A DNA stretch of 64,000 bases from Phycisphaerales bacterium Planc_01. GTDB taxonomy: Bacteria > Planctomycetota > Phycisphaerae > Sedimentisphaerales > Anaerobacaceae. Below, one piece after another: positions 1 to 9,021 of this stretch. Where the stretch lies: assembly GCA_001603075.1 (NCBI GenBank), contig LVBB01000024.1, forward strand, positions 1 to 64,000, in the 5' to 3' direction. Position 1 is the first letter of the stretch; each line of letters opens with the position of its first letter. The notes below the pieces were generated by a model that had not been told where the DNA came from, ran no database searches, and saw only the letters and a list, made by a program, of their open reading frames with translations. The position numbers and the translations under genes are program-made.

Positions 1-2343
1 ACCCATGCCGCCGCCCATCATGCCACCGCCCATGCCACCGCCGCCCATCATACCGCCGCCACCCATGCCGCCACCGCCGCCCTGGTCGCCCGAGCCGCCG
101 CCTTGGGGCATGCTCATCATGGTGCCCATCATCCCCATCATCATGCCTGTCATCAACCCCTGCATGCCGCCGTAGTTGGCGGGCTCGCCGACGAGGTCGG
201 TGATGTCATAGACGCGGGTCTCCATCTTCTGGGTGGGCAGAGACTGCTGCGTGCCGATGGTCACGACGCCCTTGTTGACCACGTAGGAGACGGGCGAAAA
301 GGCCGTAACCGGCGTGACGGCACGCGTGAGGTTTTCCAGAGCAATGCTCAGCTTGACGTTGCGTAACCCTTCCATGTCGATGTTCGTGCTCGGCTCGACT
401 TCCGCATTCTCGTAGAGGTCGCGCCAGAGGACGACGATGCTCAACGGAGGCTGGACAGAGGCACGAATGATTTCGATCGCCTGACTCAACGGCATCTCCG
501 GACTCAGGGCAGACAGATCGACGATCGTCTCAAGCTGCTGATAGACCCGCATACTCTCGGGGTCCAGTCCGATCGGCTCGTCCGGCTTGCGCCGCGCGGA
601 GATCTCGCGCCAGTTCTTCGGATACGTCACCTCGTCGGCGTACGGAATCCCCGCCTCGGCCGTGTTCATGAAGATCTGCGCTCGCTGCCGGTTGTACTCC
701 TTGTCCAGCGAAATCTGCTTGCGCATGTAGATCATATCTTCCAACTGCTGTTTGAGCGTCAGAGCGTCATCGTGAAGCGGGTCGATGGCCAGGAGGCTCT
801 CAATCTGTCCCAGCGCCGCTTCGTAGCGCTGCTGCTTCCAATAGGCCTTGGTCCGCGACAGCAGTTCGTCGATCTTCTGCTGGCGATCCGTCTCGGCCTC
901 GCGACGAAGACGCTGCTGGGCCTCGACGGCCTCCATTCGCTTCTGCTCGGCCAACTGCTGGTCCCGGGCCACTTCGGCCTGTCCGATCGCTTCCAGGACC
1001 CCGCTGAGCCGACCGCTGTGTTGCCGGTACAGCTCGTCGCCGAGATGAAGCTGATTTTGATTGACGAGGCGCTGAGCCTCGTCGATCGGCTCCCGCGCCT
1101 TCTCAAACTCGCCCTGAGCCATGAACGTCTGGGCCCGATCGGCGGCATCGCTGACGACCGCCTGCATGTGACTTCGAATGATGTTCCTTCGCCGATTGAT
1201 CACTTCGATGAACCCGCCCTGAGCGTCGGCCGTCCCGGCGGCGTTCGACGGAGCGGCGGCTTGCCTCTGCGATGAATACGCCGGGCTCTGCGAAACCGCA
1301 AGCAACCGGTCGATCGTCGCGATGTAGTCCTCCGGCCTGCGGCCTTCCGGCGCGGTGAACAGGCCGCTCTCGGCGACCTCTACGAACCCTTCGCGCGCCG
1401 CTTCCAGTTCCCCTTCCGAATACATCTCCCAACTGCGATTGTACAGTTGCTCGATCCGTTGTCTGTCGCTCTGCGGCAGTCGGCCCGCTGCAGCGCCCGC
1501 CGCCGGATACACCGTCGGCATCACTGCCAGGTCGCTCGAGGTCAGCGCTACCGACGACGAGCCGGACAGCGCAATCGGCTGGCCCGCCCCGGCGCCCTGC
1601 GAGGCCCCGTCCATATCCTGGAGATACCCTTGGATCGTCTGGACCATCGGCGCCGGCATCATTCCACTGTCGAGGACCTGCGCGAAGCCCGCCCGGGCCG
1701 TCTCGAAGTCGCCGGTGTGATATGCCTTCACACTCTGATAGTACAACTCAGCGATCTGGCTCTTGGACCGGTCGAGGGTGCCACCGGTCTGGTTGTCGCT
1801 GGCCTGCCCGACCGTCGGATTCGCCGGCGCACCGTCTGCGCGCAGCGGTGCCCCAGCGACGGAGGACGCCGTTTCGATCTGACGTAGAGCCGAGCCAACT
1901 TCCGAGCGCTCCTTGTCGGTCAGGAACTCGCTGTTCTTGACGCCCTGCAGGCTCTCCCGCGCCGCGCCGAGCTGACCGCTGCCGAGCAGCTCTTCACCCG
2001 TCTGCTTGGCCGCAAGAGCGTGCTTGCGCTCGATGGCAGCCAGGCCGGACTTCTCCAACATCGACTCCAGCTTGCGACGCTCCAGGGGTTCCAGAAACTC
2101 CCCGTACCCCTGGGCCATTTGGAAGGTCTTCTCGGCCTCGATGTAGTAGCCTCGTTCGTATTGCTCGGTCCCGACGCGCATGAAATACTGCACCAACTGG
2201 CGCATCATGGCGTCATCGCTGCCTTGTCCGCTCTGCGATGGGCCCACCTGGGCGAAAACCGTCACGGAAAGCAAGACCGATGCCAGGACGATTGACACGG
2301 ACCCCCCCCGCAGAGACTTAGCGAATACACTTGGCCTGTCCAA
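1..2343 (-). CDS. Secretin-like (GspD/PulD-type) protein, 3' part outside window
   Basis: The minus frame is open for 781 codons from a TTG at 2343 to the left edge, so the C-terminus is missing. The TTG is preceded by AGGAGG (complement of 2351-2356) with 7 bases between; a GTG at 2298 is the alternative. Residues about 14-35 form a signal peptide ending FAQ. Residues 40-330 look like TPR-type alpha-helical pairs, and a Gln/Glu/Arg-rich probable coiled coil follows at about 400-500. Next comes a stretch resembling a secretin/STN short domain, with AIEIIRASVQPPLSIVVLW and later TRVYDITDLV. The visible end is a Gly/Met low-complexity tract. In planctomycetes such proteins carry the secretin pore after this point, so a role in type II secretion or type IV pilus export is inferred. 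The pore domain itself lies outside the window. Confidence 0.7.
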   Translation of the reverse strand, partial: MDRPSVFAKSLRGGSVSIVLASVLLSVTVFAQVGPSQSGQGSDDAMMRQLVQYFMRVGTEQYERGYYIEAEKTFQMAQGYGEFLEPLERRKLESMLEKSGLAAIERKHALAAKQTGEELLGSGQLGAARESLQGVKNSEFLTDKERSEVGSALRQIETASSVAGAPLRADGAPANPTVGQASDNQTGGTLDRSKSQIAELYYQSVKAYHTGDFETARAGFAQVLDSGMMPAPMVQTIQGYLQDMDGASQGAGAGQPIALSGSSSVALTSSDLAVMPTVYPAAGAAAGRLPQSDRQRIEQLYNRSWEMYSEGELEAAREGFVEVAESGLFTAPEGRRPEDYIATIDRLLAVSQSPAYSSQRQAAAPSNAAGTADAQGGFIEVINRRRNIIRSHMQAVVSDAADRAQTFMAQGEFEKAREPIDEAQRLVNQNQLHLGDELYRQHSGRLSGVLEAIGQAEVARDQQLAEQKRMEAVEAQQRLRREAETDRQQKIDELLSRTKAYWKQQRYEAALGQIESLLAIDPLHDDALTLKQQLEDMIYMRKQISLDKEYNRQRAQIFMNTAEAGIPYADEVTYPKNWREISARRKPDEPIGLDPESMRVYQQLETIVDLSALSPEMPLSQAIEIIRASVQPPLSIVVLWRDLYENAEVEPSTNIDMEGLRNVKLSIALENLTRAVTPVTAFSPVSYVVNKGVVTIGTQQSLPTQKMETRVYDITDLVGEPANYGGMQGLMTGMMMGMMGTMMSMPQGGGSGDQGGGGGMGGGGMMGGGGMGGGMMGGGMG

Positions 2344-2350
2344 AACCTAA

Positions 2351-2356
2351 CCTCCT
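2351..2356 (-). promoter_or_regulatory. Strong Shine-Dalgarno fixing a TTG start
   Basis: The complement reads AGGAGG, 7 bases before the TTG at 2343. No ATG or GTG has comparable spacing, so this site decides the start of the secretin-like gene. Confidence 0.6.
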
Positions 2357-2601
2357 GCCTGAAAAAACATCACCCTCTTGCGGAAAACCTGCTACAATCG
2401 TTGGTTATTCAAACCTCCAGTTGAAGGATATAGGCCAGAATGACTACTGTAATCTATTAAAATAGCCAATTTTTTGCAAGGGAAAAATTATACCCCAGTC
2501 CCTTTGGCCGATAAAATCCCATCTCTTGCCAAGAGAAACCGCAAGTCGAAGCCATTGGACCGGAAATTGAGTGACGCGAAAAGTGGGGGGCTTTGGGCAA
2601 C

Positions 2602-3459
2602 GTGAAAACAGCAGGAAAAACGCGCGATATACGGGCGAAAGACAGCGTCCTCAAACCGCTCGTTCTGGCCATAGAAACTTCCAGTCGCGTGGGTTCCGTC
2701 GCCCTGGCATCAGGCCAGGACCTGCTGGGCCAAGCCGTCTTCTCAGCCCCCCTGCGGCACAGTGCGGAACTCTTCCCTGCCATCGTCGGACTCCTGAGCC
2801 GGTCGGGCTACCGTCCGCCGGACCTGAACCAGGTGCACATCTCCATCGGCCCCGGCAGCTTCACTGGCCTTCGGATTGCCGTTGCCGCCGCCAAAGCGAT
2901 GCATTTGGCCGGCGGCGTCCAGATCGTCGCCGTGGGCTCTCTCGACGCCATCGCCGCCAACGTCACAGACGCATCCCCAGGCAGCGCGTTTCAGGATATC
3001 GGGAAAGAATCCACCGCGCGGCCGCGATTGGCGGCCGTTCTCGACGCCAAGCGAGGCCAGTTCTACACCGCAGTCTATGAGTATCAGGGCCGGGATCAGC
3101 AAGCCCCGCCAGAGGAAGCATCCGCTGGCCCCGGCTATCGGATCCCCGCCCCGGCCGGCGGGTCGTGGTGCAAGATCCTGCCCGACTGTCTCCTGACGGC
3201 CGCAGAGCTCCTGGACCGTTTCGCCGCGCCCGAGCATCCGCTCCTCGCAGCCGGAGACGGCCTGCTCTACCATCAGGACCGCTTCCAGGCCGAGGCCGTT
3301 CACATCCTCGACCCGCGGCACTGGAGTCCCCGCGCCGAGAGCATCCACCTGCTGGGCGGCCAGAAGGCGACCGCCGGCCGATTCTCGGACCCCCTGACCC
3401 TTGTGCCCTTCTACCTGCGAGGCCCCGACGTGACGTTACGGAAGACCGCGTCCTCGTGA
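2602..3459 (+). CDS. tsaB: tRNA threonylcarbamoyladenosine biosynthesis protein TsaB
   Basis: This 285-residue protein is the TsaB partner of TsaD, needed to make the universal t6A modification at position 37 of ANN-decoding tRNAs in the cytoplasm. The N-terminus has the ASKHA-fold signature VLAIETSSRVGSVAL, then HSAELFPAI and the hallmark IGPGSFTGLRI stretch. TsaB proteins are usually about 220-240 residues; this one has an insertion around residues 120-190, rich in Pro/Ala/Gln. I chose the GTG at 2602 because the G-rich tract at 2585-2590 then lies 11 bases upstream; a TTG at 2593 would be only 2 bases from it. It is divergent from the secretin gene, and no other t6A gene is in the window. 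Confidence 0.9.
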   Translation: MKTAGKTRDIRAKDSVLKPLVLAIETSSRVGSVALASGQDLLGQAVFSAPLRHSAELFPAIVGLLSRSGYRPPDLNQVHISIGPGSFTGLRIAVAAAKAMHLAGGVQIVAVGSLDAIAANVTDASPGSAFQDIGKESTARPRLAAVLDAKRGQFYTAVYEYQGRDQQAPPEEASAGPGYRIPAPAGGSWCKILPDCLLTAAELLDRFAAPEHPLLAAGDGLLYHQDRFQAEAVHILDPRHWSPRAESIHLLGGQKATAGRFSDPLTLVPFYLRGPDVTLRKTASS

Positions 3460-3812
3460 CCCGACAAACCGTCCATAAGCCCCGCCTTGAATGCGCGGCA
3501 ATATCCGATCCGTGACTGAGTCAGACTGCCGGACGACCGCCCCCCAGACACCCCGCCGGTCGAGAGCGCGTCGCCACTCAGGCATAAGGACACCCGCGAT
3601 GATGGCCGACCGAAAGGTGACCATCGAGGCGACAGCCGAGCAACTCGCAGGGAAATATCCAAGATATTTATTCCTTTCTCGTCCGTTTTCTGGTATATGC
3701 AGCAGTGCAACACAGGGCATCCCTTGTGGATTCGACCGCAGCTTCAGCACCGGGCGACGTTGGCCGGAATGCCCCCAACGAATTCTTGCGATGCAACAGA
3801 AAGGACAGGCAC
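3460..3812. other. Intergenic region and leader of the RRM gene
   Basis: There is no convincing gene in these 353 bases. A perfect 7-bp inverted repeat (AAATATC, CAA, GATATTT) lies at 3653-3669 in an AT-rich patch about 145 bases before the RRM start. It could belong to the promoter or to a structured leader. Longer frames that run through here only extend the RRM gene upstream without a ribosome binding site. Confidence 0.4.
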
Positions 3813-4241
3813 ATGAACATCTATGTGGGCAATCTGGCTGCGAGCGTCACCGAAGACCAGTTGCGAGAGGCCTTTGCCGCCTTCGGCGAGGTGGCATCTG
3901 TCAAGATCGTTCGCGACGGCGCTACCCGAGAATCGCGGGGATTCGGTTTCGTCACAATGCCGAACGAGGAACAAGCCAAGACGGCCGTCCAGGAGATGAA
4001 CGACCATGAATTCGAGGGCCAGGCTCTCAAGGTCGAGCCCGGCCGCAGTCGCACCGTCCCGTCTGGATTCGGCGAGCGGCGCCCGGGCGGTGGCGGCGGA
4101 GGCAGACCGGGAGGAAGGCCGGGCGGCAGCAGACCGGGTGGACGCCCGGGTGGCAGGCCCGGAGGCAGCTACGGCGGCGGTCACGGAGGTCGCCCCGGCG
4201 GTTCGGGCAGAGGCCCAAGCAGAGGACGTGGGCCGTTGTAG
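3813..4241 (+). CDS. Glycine-rich RRM RNA-binding protein
   Basis: This 142-residue protein has a single RNA recognition motif followed by a Gly/Arg/Pro tail. The RNP2 motif is IYVGNL at residues 3-8 and RNP1 is RGFGFVTM near residues 44-51, both with the aromatic residues needed for RNA stacking. After about residue 80 the protein is GGRPGG-type low complexity, which usually adds non-specific RNA affinity. The family (cyanobacterial Rbp type) is often cold- or stress-induced and acts on mRNA in the cytoplasm. The start at 3813 was chosen because the RRM begins at once and AAAGGA lies upstream. It appears monocistronic. Confidence 0.88.
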   Translation: MNIYVGNLAASVTEDQLREAFAAFGEVASVKIVRDGATRESRGFGFVTMPNEEQAKTAVQEMNDHEFEGQALKVEPGRSRTVPSGFGERRPGGGGGGRPGGRPGGSRPGGRPGGRPGGSYGGGHGGRPGGSGRGPSRGRGPL

Positions 4242-4371
4242 CAGAGGCGTCGGCGCTGGGCCGCCCAAGGGACATGGCCTTGCCGACCCTGTGGTGATCC
4301 ACTGTCAATGTCGCAGTCGCTGGCCCGCGGTATGAGGCGCTTCGGTGATCGCGTGCGGCCGGCCAGGACGC

Positions 4372-5535
4372 CTATTGCTCTGTGAGCAGCCGGGACAGCA
4401 TAGCTTCCAGAGCCCCCCATGGACTGAATGTGCCTGCGACATTGCCCCGAGGATCGATAACGACCACAGCCGGCCATTGATCGATGCCGTAGGTCTCGTG
4501 CACGGCGCCCCAGCCCTTACCGCTGTCGATGCCCACGGGAAACAGCAGCTCCCGACGACCCCAGTAGAGTCGGTGCGCCTCAGCCAGGTTGGCATCCAAC
4601 TCCGCCACATTCGACACCGAATTGTCGTGCACTCCGATGATAACGACCCCCTGCTCGGCCCACAAATCGTGCAGTTCCATCAGTTGCGGCATCGTCTTGA
4701 GGCAGGGGCGACTCCAACTGCCCCAGAACACCAGAACCACCACGTTTCCCCTCAGCAGTCTCAGTTCGGCGGGCTGTGACCCTCTCCACTCGACGACTCC
4801 GTTCAACTCAGGGGCGGGTGTCCCATACAACTCGGCCAGCCTGGTCGGAGGAAGATCGATCAGACCGATGTCGAGATCCTGGCGACCGGCCTCGACGACC
4901 ACCGGCCAGCGCAGTCGCTTGGTCTCAATGCCGGCCGGCCCCTCACCGAAGCACTCCAACTCATATCGGCCGGCGGGCAACAAGAACTCATACCGCCCCC
5001 GTTCCGAAACGAAGTACATGACCAGTTGGCCTCGCGAATCGTAAAGGAAGGCCACGGTCTTTCGGAGCGGATGGCCCAGTTGGTCCAGGCCGCGGCTGAC
5101 CAACTGCCCATACACGCGGCACGCCGCCTCCAGGCGAATGTCCACGCGACTGCCCGTACTGCCCTCAAGCACCTGCTTGTAGCCGACCCACCCGCGAGAC
5201 TCGTGCTGCACGTAGAAGTTCCGGTGCTCTGCGTCCGCGCCAGTCAGCTCGATCTGCCCGTCGCTGTCCGAACAGAACGGCCAGTGCCGCTTCTGCCCCC
5301 GAAGCCACATCAGGATCGTCTGCGGCGGATGACCCTGGCTCTGCTCGAAGATGTTCAGTCCGGTGCCGACCTTGGCCCCCGCCACCGGAACGCCTTCGGG
5401 CCCGACGATCCGCAAGACCAGGTTGCGTTGTAAGGTCCCTTCGTCGAGCTGTGCCCCCTGGGTCAACCGCGCGCACGCCCAGAGCACCGACAGGGTCGCC
5501 ACCAGAGCAACAAAGAGCGTCCGCGTCCCATTCAC
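4372..5535 (-). CDS. Secreted thioredoxin-fold (TlpA-like) protein lacking the first active-site Cys
   Basis: From a GTG at 5535 the 387-residue protein begins with a clear signal peptide (basic n-region, VALVATLSVLWA core). An upstream ATG at 5604 is possible but would bury that signal. Residues about 35-230 are beta-rich and look like carboxypeptidase-regulatory/Ig-like segments. The C-terminal 140 residues form a TlpA/AhpC-TSA thioredoxin fold, with VVVLVFWGSWSRPC, a VIIGVHDNS strand and the cis-Pro region QWPAVVVIDPRG. The usual WCxxC is WSRPC (Ser275, Cys278), so only one Cys remains and ordinary disulfide exchange is unlikely. Peroxiredoxin-like, chaperone or binding roles remain open. 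It points away from the RRM gene. Confidence 0.75.
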   Translation of the reverse strand: MNGTRTLFVALVATLSVLWACARLTQGAQLDEGTLQRNLVLRIVGPEGVPVAGAKVGTGLNIFEQSQGHPPQTILMWLRGQKRHWPFCSDSDGQIELTGADAEHRNFYVQHESRGWVGYKQVLEGSTGSRVDIRLEAACRVYGQLVSRGLDQLGHPLRKTVAFLYDSRGQLVMYFVSERGRYEFLLPAGRYELECFGEGPAGIETKRLRWPVVVEAGRQDLDIGLIDLPPTRLAELYGTPAPELNGVVEWRGSQPAELRLLRGNVVVLVFWGSWSRPCLKTMPQLMELHDLWAEQGVVIIGVHDNSVSNVAELDANLAEAHRLYWGRRELLFPVGIDSGKGWGAVHETYGIDQWPAVVVIDPRGNVAGTFSPWGALEAMLSRLLTEQ

Positions 5536-5900
5536 AACAGTCCAACCCCCAAAACCACCAAACGGATTGCCACCTCCGTCCAATGTCAAGGATAGAGTCG
5601 GCATCCAGGATTCGTGTCTTCACCGCGAAGTGCGCTGCTCGCAGCATCCGCACCGCTCAGCGGTCCGACCTCTCGTTCCGTAGCACCCACACTCCATAGG
5701 AAACTATCGTTATCCAGCGGCCATGGCCCAAGGGATATAATCCGCACTGGGCGGGTAAAATTGCCCTATGGACAGAGGGAATTACGGACATGGGCAAGCC
5801 AAAGGCTCACAGTCCGCGTCCCGAAAGACCCATATCTCGCTTCGGTCTTAACCGGCCAGTCCTGCGCCAAGGTCCCAATATCCTGGAATGTTCCGGTCGG
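5536..5900. other. Intergenic region between two TlpA-like genes
   Basis: No gene is supported here. Plus-strand frames in this stretch run into the opposite strand of the downstream lipoprotein gene. A TATAAT hexamer lies at 5736-5741 on the plus strand, but there is no good -35 partner and no plus-strand gene behind it. Confidence 0.35.
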
Positions 5901-6500
5901 TCAGCCGGAAATCGTATACGTTCCGGCCAGGACCCGATCGAGCACGGTTTCGAGGTCGCCCATCGGGTGACCGAGCCAGACAACGCGGCCCTCGGCGTCG
6001 ACGACGAAGGCCGCGGGAATACCGCGCTGCCCGAACGCCTTCATATAGCCCTCCGCCACCTTTCCCGCCGCATCGACGGCCACGGTGTAGGCCATCTGAT
6101 CGCCCTTGCCGGTCACGAATGGCTTGACCGTGGCAACGTCCTCATTCGAAACGCCGACGAACACAACGCGATCGCCGTACTTGGCCTGTAGTTGCGTCAG
6201 ATGCGGGATGCTGTCCCGGCACGGCGGGCACCACGTCGCCCAGAATTCCACCACGTACACCCTGCCCGGCGTAATCGTAACCGGTTCGCCCTTGACCCAG
6301 TTCAGCCCGACCAATGGGTACGCGGGGTCCCCCAGCTTCGTGGGCACGGCCGCAGCAACCGCTTCCACCGCTTCGGTCGCCGACTCCAACATCGCAGGGG
6401 CCGGATTGCCCGACTCACTCGCCTGAGTGCCGTCATCCCGCTTGCCGCAGCCGGCCAGCACCAACATGGACAGTATCACAATGCCAATCCGCATAGTCAT
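5901..6500 (-). CDS. TlpA/ResA-family thiol-disulfide oxidoreductase lipoprotein
   Basis: This 199-residue protein is a membrane-anchored periplasmic thioredoxin. A lipobox (LAGC, Cys18) ends a short hydrophobic signal, followed by an Ala/Glu-rich linker to about residue 55. The thioredoxin domain has the canonical FWATWCPPC motif and the cis-Pro loop RGIPAAFVVD. The family reduces disulfides, typically in cytochrome c maturation or envelope protein quality control; the substrate here is unknown. The ATG at 6500 has AAAGGA 7 bases upstream. Unlike the redoxin at 4372-5535, both active-site cysteines are present. Confidence 0.88.
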   Translation of the reverse strand: MTMRIGIVILSMLVLAGCGKRDDGTQASESGNPAPAMLESATEAVEAVAAAVPTKLGDPAYPLVGLNWVKGEPVTITPGRVYVVEFWATWCPPCRDSIPHLTQLQAKYGDRVVFVGVSNEDVATVKPFVTGKGDQMAYTVAVDAAGKVAEGYMKAFGQRGIPAAFVVDAEGRVVWLGHPMGDLETVLDRVLAGTYTISG

Positions 6501-6714
6501 CCGGTCATCCTTTCGTCAATTGTCTCATCAGCGGCCACATAATTGCATAGTGTTCCCCTGTGAATACGCCCAAACCCGCACGGAGTTCGGCCCGCTGATT
6601 TTTCGGTAACGCGGGACAGCCCCGCCCGTCTTCCACAGCGAGGGTCGCTACAACAGGCCACAAGAGCCGACCGGGCCGAAGCACATCCCGGCATCGACAA
6701 TAAGGAGACACAGG

Positions 6715-7803
6715 ATGCTCAGGATGATCTCGACTGTACTGCTGCTGCCGCTGCTGGCCGCCGGCGCCGGGCGCGATCCGGCCGACTACGTTCGCATCGA
6801 GCCGCTCAGCAACCGCGTGCTGCTGGCCTGGTGGGTCGGGACCGGACGGTGCAACCTCACCGCCATCCGGTCAGAGAAGGGGCTGGTCATCATCGACACG
6901 GAAATGTCGCCTCGCGTCATGGCGCCGATCAAAGAGCGGATCGAGCGCCAGTTCGGACGCAGCGACTGGGCGTACGTCATCAACACGCACGCGCACATGC
7001 ACCACGCCGGCGGCAACAGCCTCTTCAGGAACGCCGTCGTCGTCGGACATGAGAATCTCGTTGAGGACATGCAGTGGTTGATCGACAAACAGACCGACCC
7101 TGACCGCAGACGCATGGACCTCGACGGCGCCACCCGGACCCTCCAGACCCTCCGGGCCAACCTGGGTCAGGTCGCCGGCAACCGCACGTACACCCGAATG
7201 ATCCAGGGCGAGATCCGGTTCTGGGAGCTGTACATCGAGGATGTCGAGACCGGCTACGAACTGGTCAGGCCGTCGCTGACGTTCGCCGACCGGCACACGC
7301 TGGACCTCGGCGATCTGACGCTGGAGTTGGTCTTCTTCGGCAAGGGCCACAGTCTCTCGGACATCCTGATCTACATCCCGCAGGAGCGGCTGCTGGTCAC
7401 GGGCGCCATCGCCTATCAGCGGGCCCATCTGCCGGAGATCGGGGAGCGGTCCGAGATGCAGGACGTGCAACGGTTCTTTACGGTCCTCGACGAGCTGCTC
7501 GATCCCGCCATGCAGATCGACCGCGTGGTCCCGTCGCACAGTCCTCCCCTGCGCAAGAGTGACCTCGTCCCGGTCCGCGCCTATTATGAGAAGATGCTGG
7601 CCGGCGTCCAGGCAGCGCAGCGAGAGGGGCTGAGCTTCGAACAGGCCGCCGAGCGTCTCGCCCAGCGAAGGGCCTTTGCCGGCTACCTGGAACCGCCGCC
7701 GGGCCATTGGGCCCACGGCATGCACCGCCGCAACCTGAGAAACCTCTGGCGCATCGTCCAGGACGAGTCGGCGCCGGTGCATACGGCGAAAACGGAAGAT
7801 TGA
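6715..7803 (+). CDS. Secreted metallo-beta-lactamase-fold hydrolase, copy 1
   Basis: This 362-residue protein has a short N-terminal signal (ISTVLLLPLLAAGAG) and an MBL fold. The metal motif is THAHMHHAGGN (His92, His94, His96, His97), close to the family HxHxDH but with His in place of Asp. Later ligand candidates are GKGHSLSDI near residue 215 and VPSHSPPL near residue 280. The C-terminal third is helical. MBL-fold proteins hydrolyse many ester, amide or phosphodiester bonds, and the substrate cannot be told from the sequence. The start has AAGGAG 7 bases upstream. It is followed after 54 bases by a close paralogue in the same direction. Confidence 0.85.
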   Translation: MLRMISTVLLLPLLAAGAGRDPADYVRIEPLSNRVLLAWWVGTGRCNLTAIRSEKGLVIIDTEMSPRVMAPIKERIERQFGRSDWAYVINTHAHMHHAGGNSLFRNAVVVGHENLVEDMQWLIDKQTDPDRRRMDLDGATRTLQTLRANLGQVAGNRTYTRMIQGEIRFWELYIEDVETGYELVRPSLTFADRHTLDLGDLTLELVFFGKGHSLSDILIYIPQERLLVTGAIAYQRAHLPEIGERSEMQDVQRFFTVLDELLDPAMQIDRVVPSHSPPLRKSDLVPVRAYYEKMLAGVQAAQREGLSFEQAAERLAQRRAFAGYLEPPPGHWAHGMHRRNLRNLWRIVQDESAPVHTAKTED

Positions 7804-7857
7804 TGCGCGTCGCGGGCGGGTCGGTTTCTGTCGTTCGTCTATTGATGGAGGCTCAGG

Positions 7858-8964
7858 ATGGTCCAAGCGATTTCTCTCGTGTGGTTGCTGCCACTGGTGG
7901 CCGCCGGCGCCGGGCGCGATCCGGCCGACTACGTCCGCCTCCAGCGGCTCAGCGAGCGCGTGGTCCTGGCCCATTGGATCGGGCCGGACCGTCTGTGTCA
8001 TCTCGTCGGCATCCAGTCGCAAAAGGGGCTCGTATTCATCGACACGGAGATGTCGCCTCGGATCACCGCGCCGATCAAGGAGCGGGTCGAACGGGCGTTC
8101 GGACGAACGGACTGGGCCTATCTCATCAACACGCACGGCCACCACGCCGGCGGCAACGGCGCCTTTGCGGACATCCCCATCGTTGCTCACGAGAATCTGG
8201 CGGAGGAGATCCAGTGGCGGATTGACACCCAGACGGATCCGCAGCGCAAACGCAAGGCAATTGACGACGCCGCACAGATTCTCACTGCTCTGCGGAACGA
8301 CCTCCGCCAGCTCGGAGCCGGCCGAACCTACGCCCGGCTGATGCACGGCGAGATCCGGTTTTGGGAGTTGTACATCGAGGATCTGCAAGAAGGCTACGAG
8401 GTCGTCAAACCCACGCTGACGTTTTCCGACCGGCACACGCTGGACCTCGGCGACCTCACGTTGGAGCTGGTCTTCTTCGGCAAGGGGCACAGTCACTCCG
8501 ACATCCTCGTCTATGTCCCGCAGGAGCGGCTGCTGTTCACGGGCGCGGTCGCCTATCAGCGGGCCCACCTGCCGGAGATCGGCGAACAGTCGCACATGGA
8601 GGACGTGCGACGCTCTCTCACGGTGCTCGACGAGTTCCTCGATCCCGACGTCGCAATCGACCGCGTGATCCCATCGCACAGCCCGCCCCTGCGCAGGAGC
8701 GATCTGGTCCCGATCCGCACATACTACGAAAGGATGCTGGCGGGCGTGCAGGCGGCGCAACGGCAGGGGTTGTCCCTCGAGCAGACGTCCGAGCGTCTGG
8801 CGCAGGCCCGGGCGTTCCGCACGTATCTGGAGCCCCCGCCGGGCCACTGGGCCTATCGCCTGCACGAGCGCAATCTGAGAAACCTCTGGCGAATCTGCGA
8901 AGAGCCGTCGCCGCCGAACCAACGTCCAGAAGCAACGACCGATGCGAGAGCCATGCCAAAGTGA
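7858..8964 (+). CDS. Secreted metallo-beta-lactamase-fold hydrolase, copy 2 (tandem paralogue)
   Basis: This 368-residue protein aligns along its whole length with the preceding gene and clearly arose by tandem duplication; even the DPADYV and EPPPGHWA segments are shared. The metal motif is shortened by two residues, to THGHHAGGN (His93, His95, His96), so the canonical HxHxDH spacing is lost. Other landmarks are kept, including GKGHSHSDI and IPSHSPPL. It could have altered metal binding or a changed substrate range. GGAGG lies 6 bases before the ATG. It converges with the sigma factor gene downstream. Confidence 0.83.
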   Translation: MVQAISLVWLLPLVAAGAGRDPADYVRLQRLSERVVLAHWIGPDRLCHLVGIQSQKGLVFIDTEMSPRITAPIKERVERAFGRTDWAYLINTHGHHAGGNGAFADIPIVAHENLAEEIQWRIDTQTDPQRKRKAIDDAAQILTALRNDLRQLGAGRTYARLMHGEIRFWELYIEDLQEGYEVVKPTLTFSDRHTLDLGDLTLELVFFGKGHSHSDILVYVPQERLLFTGAVAYQRAHLPEIGEQSHMEDVRRSLTVLDEFLDPDVAIDRVIPSHSPPLRRSDLVPIRTYYERMLAGVQAAQRQGLSLEQTSERLAQARAFRTYLEPPPGHWAYRLHERNLRNLWRICEEPSPPNQRPEATTDARAMPK

Positions 8965-9021
8965 ATCCACCTCGGCAGATGTCGAGCGAGCGTGCCGAAG
9001 ACACACGGTCGCTCTGCGCCG

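Noticed and set aside
5736-5741. TATAAT on the plus strand
   Set aside because: No -35 partner and no plus-strand gene follows until 6715, with a minus-strand gene in between.
6871-9006. A 711-codon minus-strand frame across both MBL-fold genes
   Set aside because: It is antisense to two well-supported paralogues, and its own internal repetition only mirrors their duplication.
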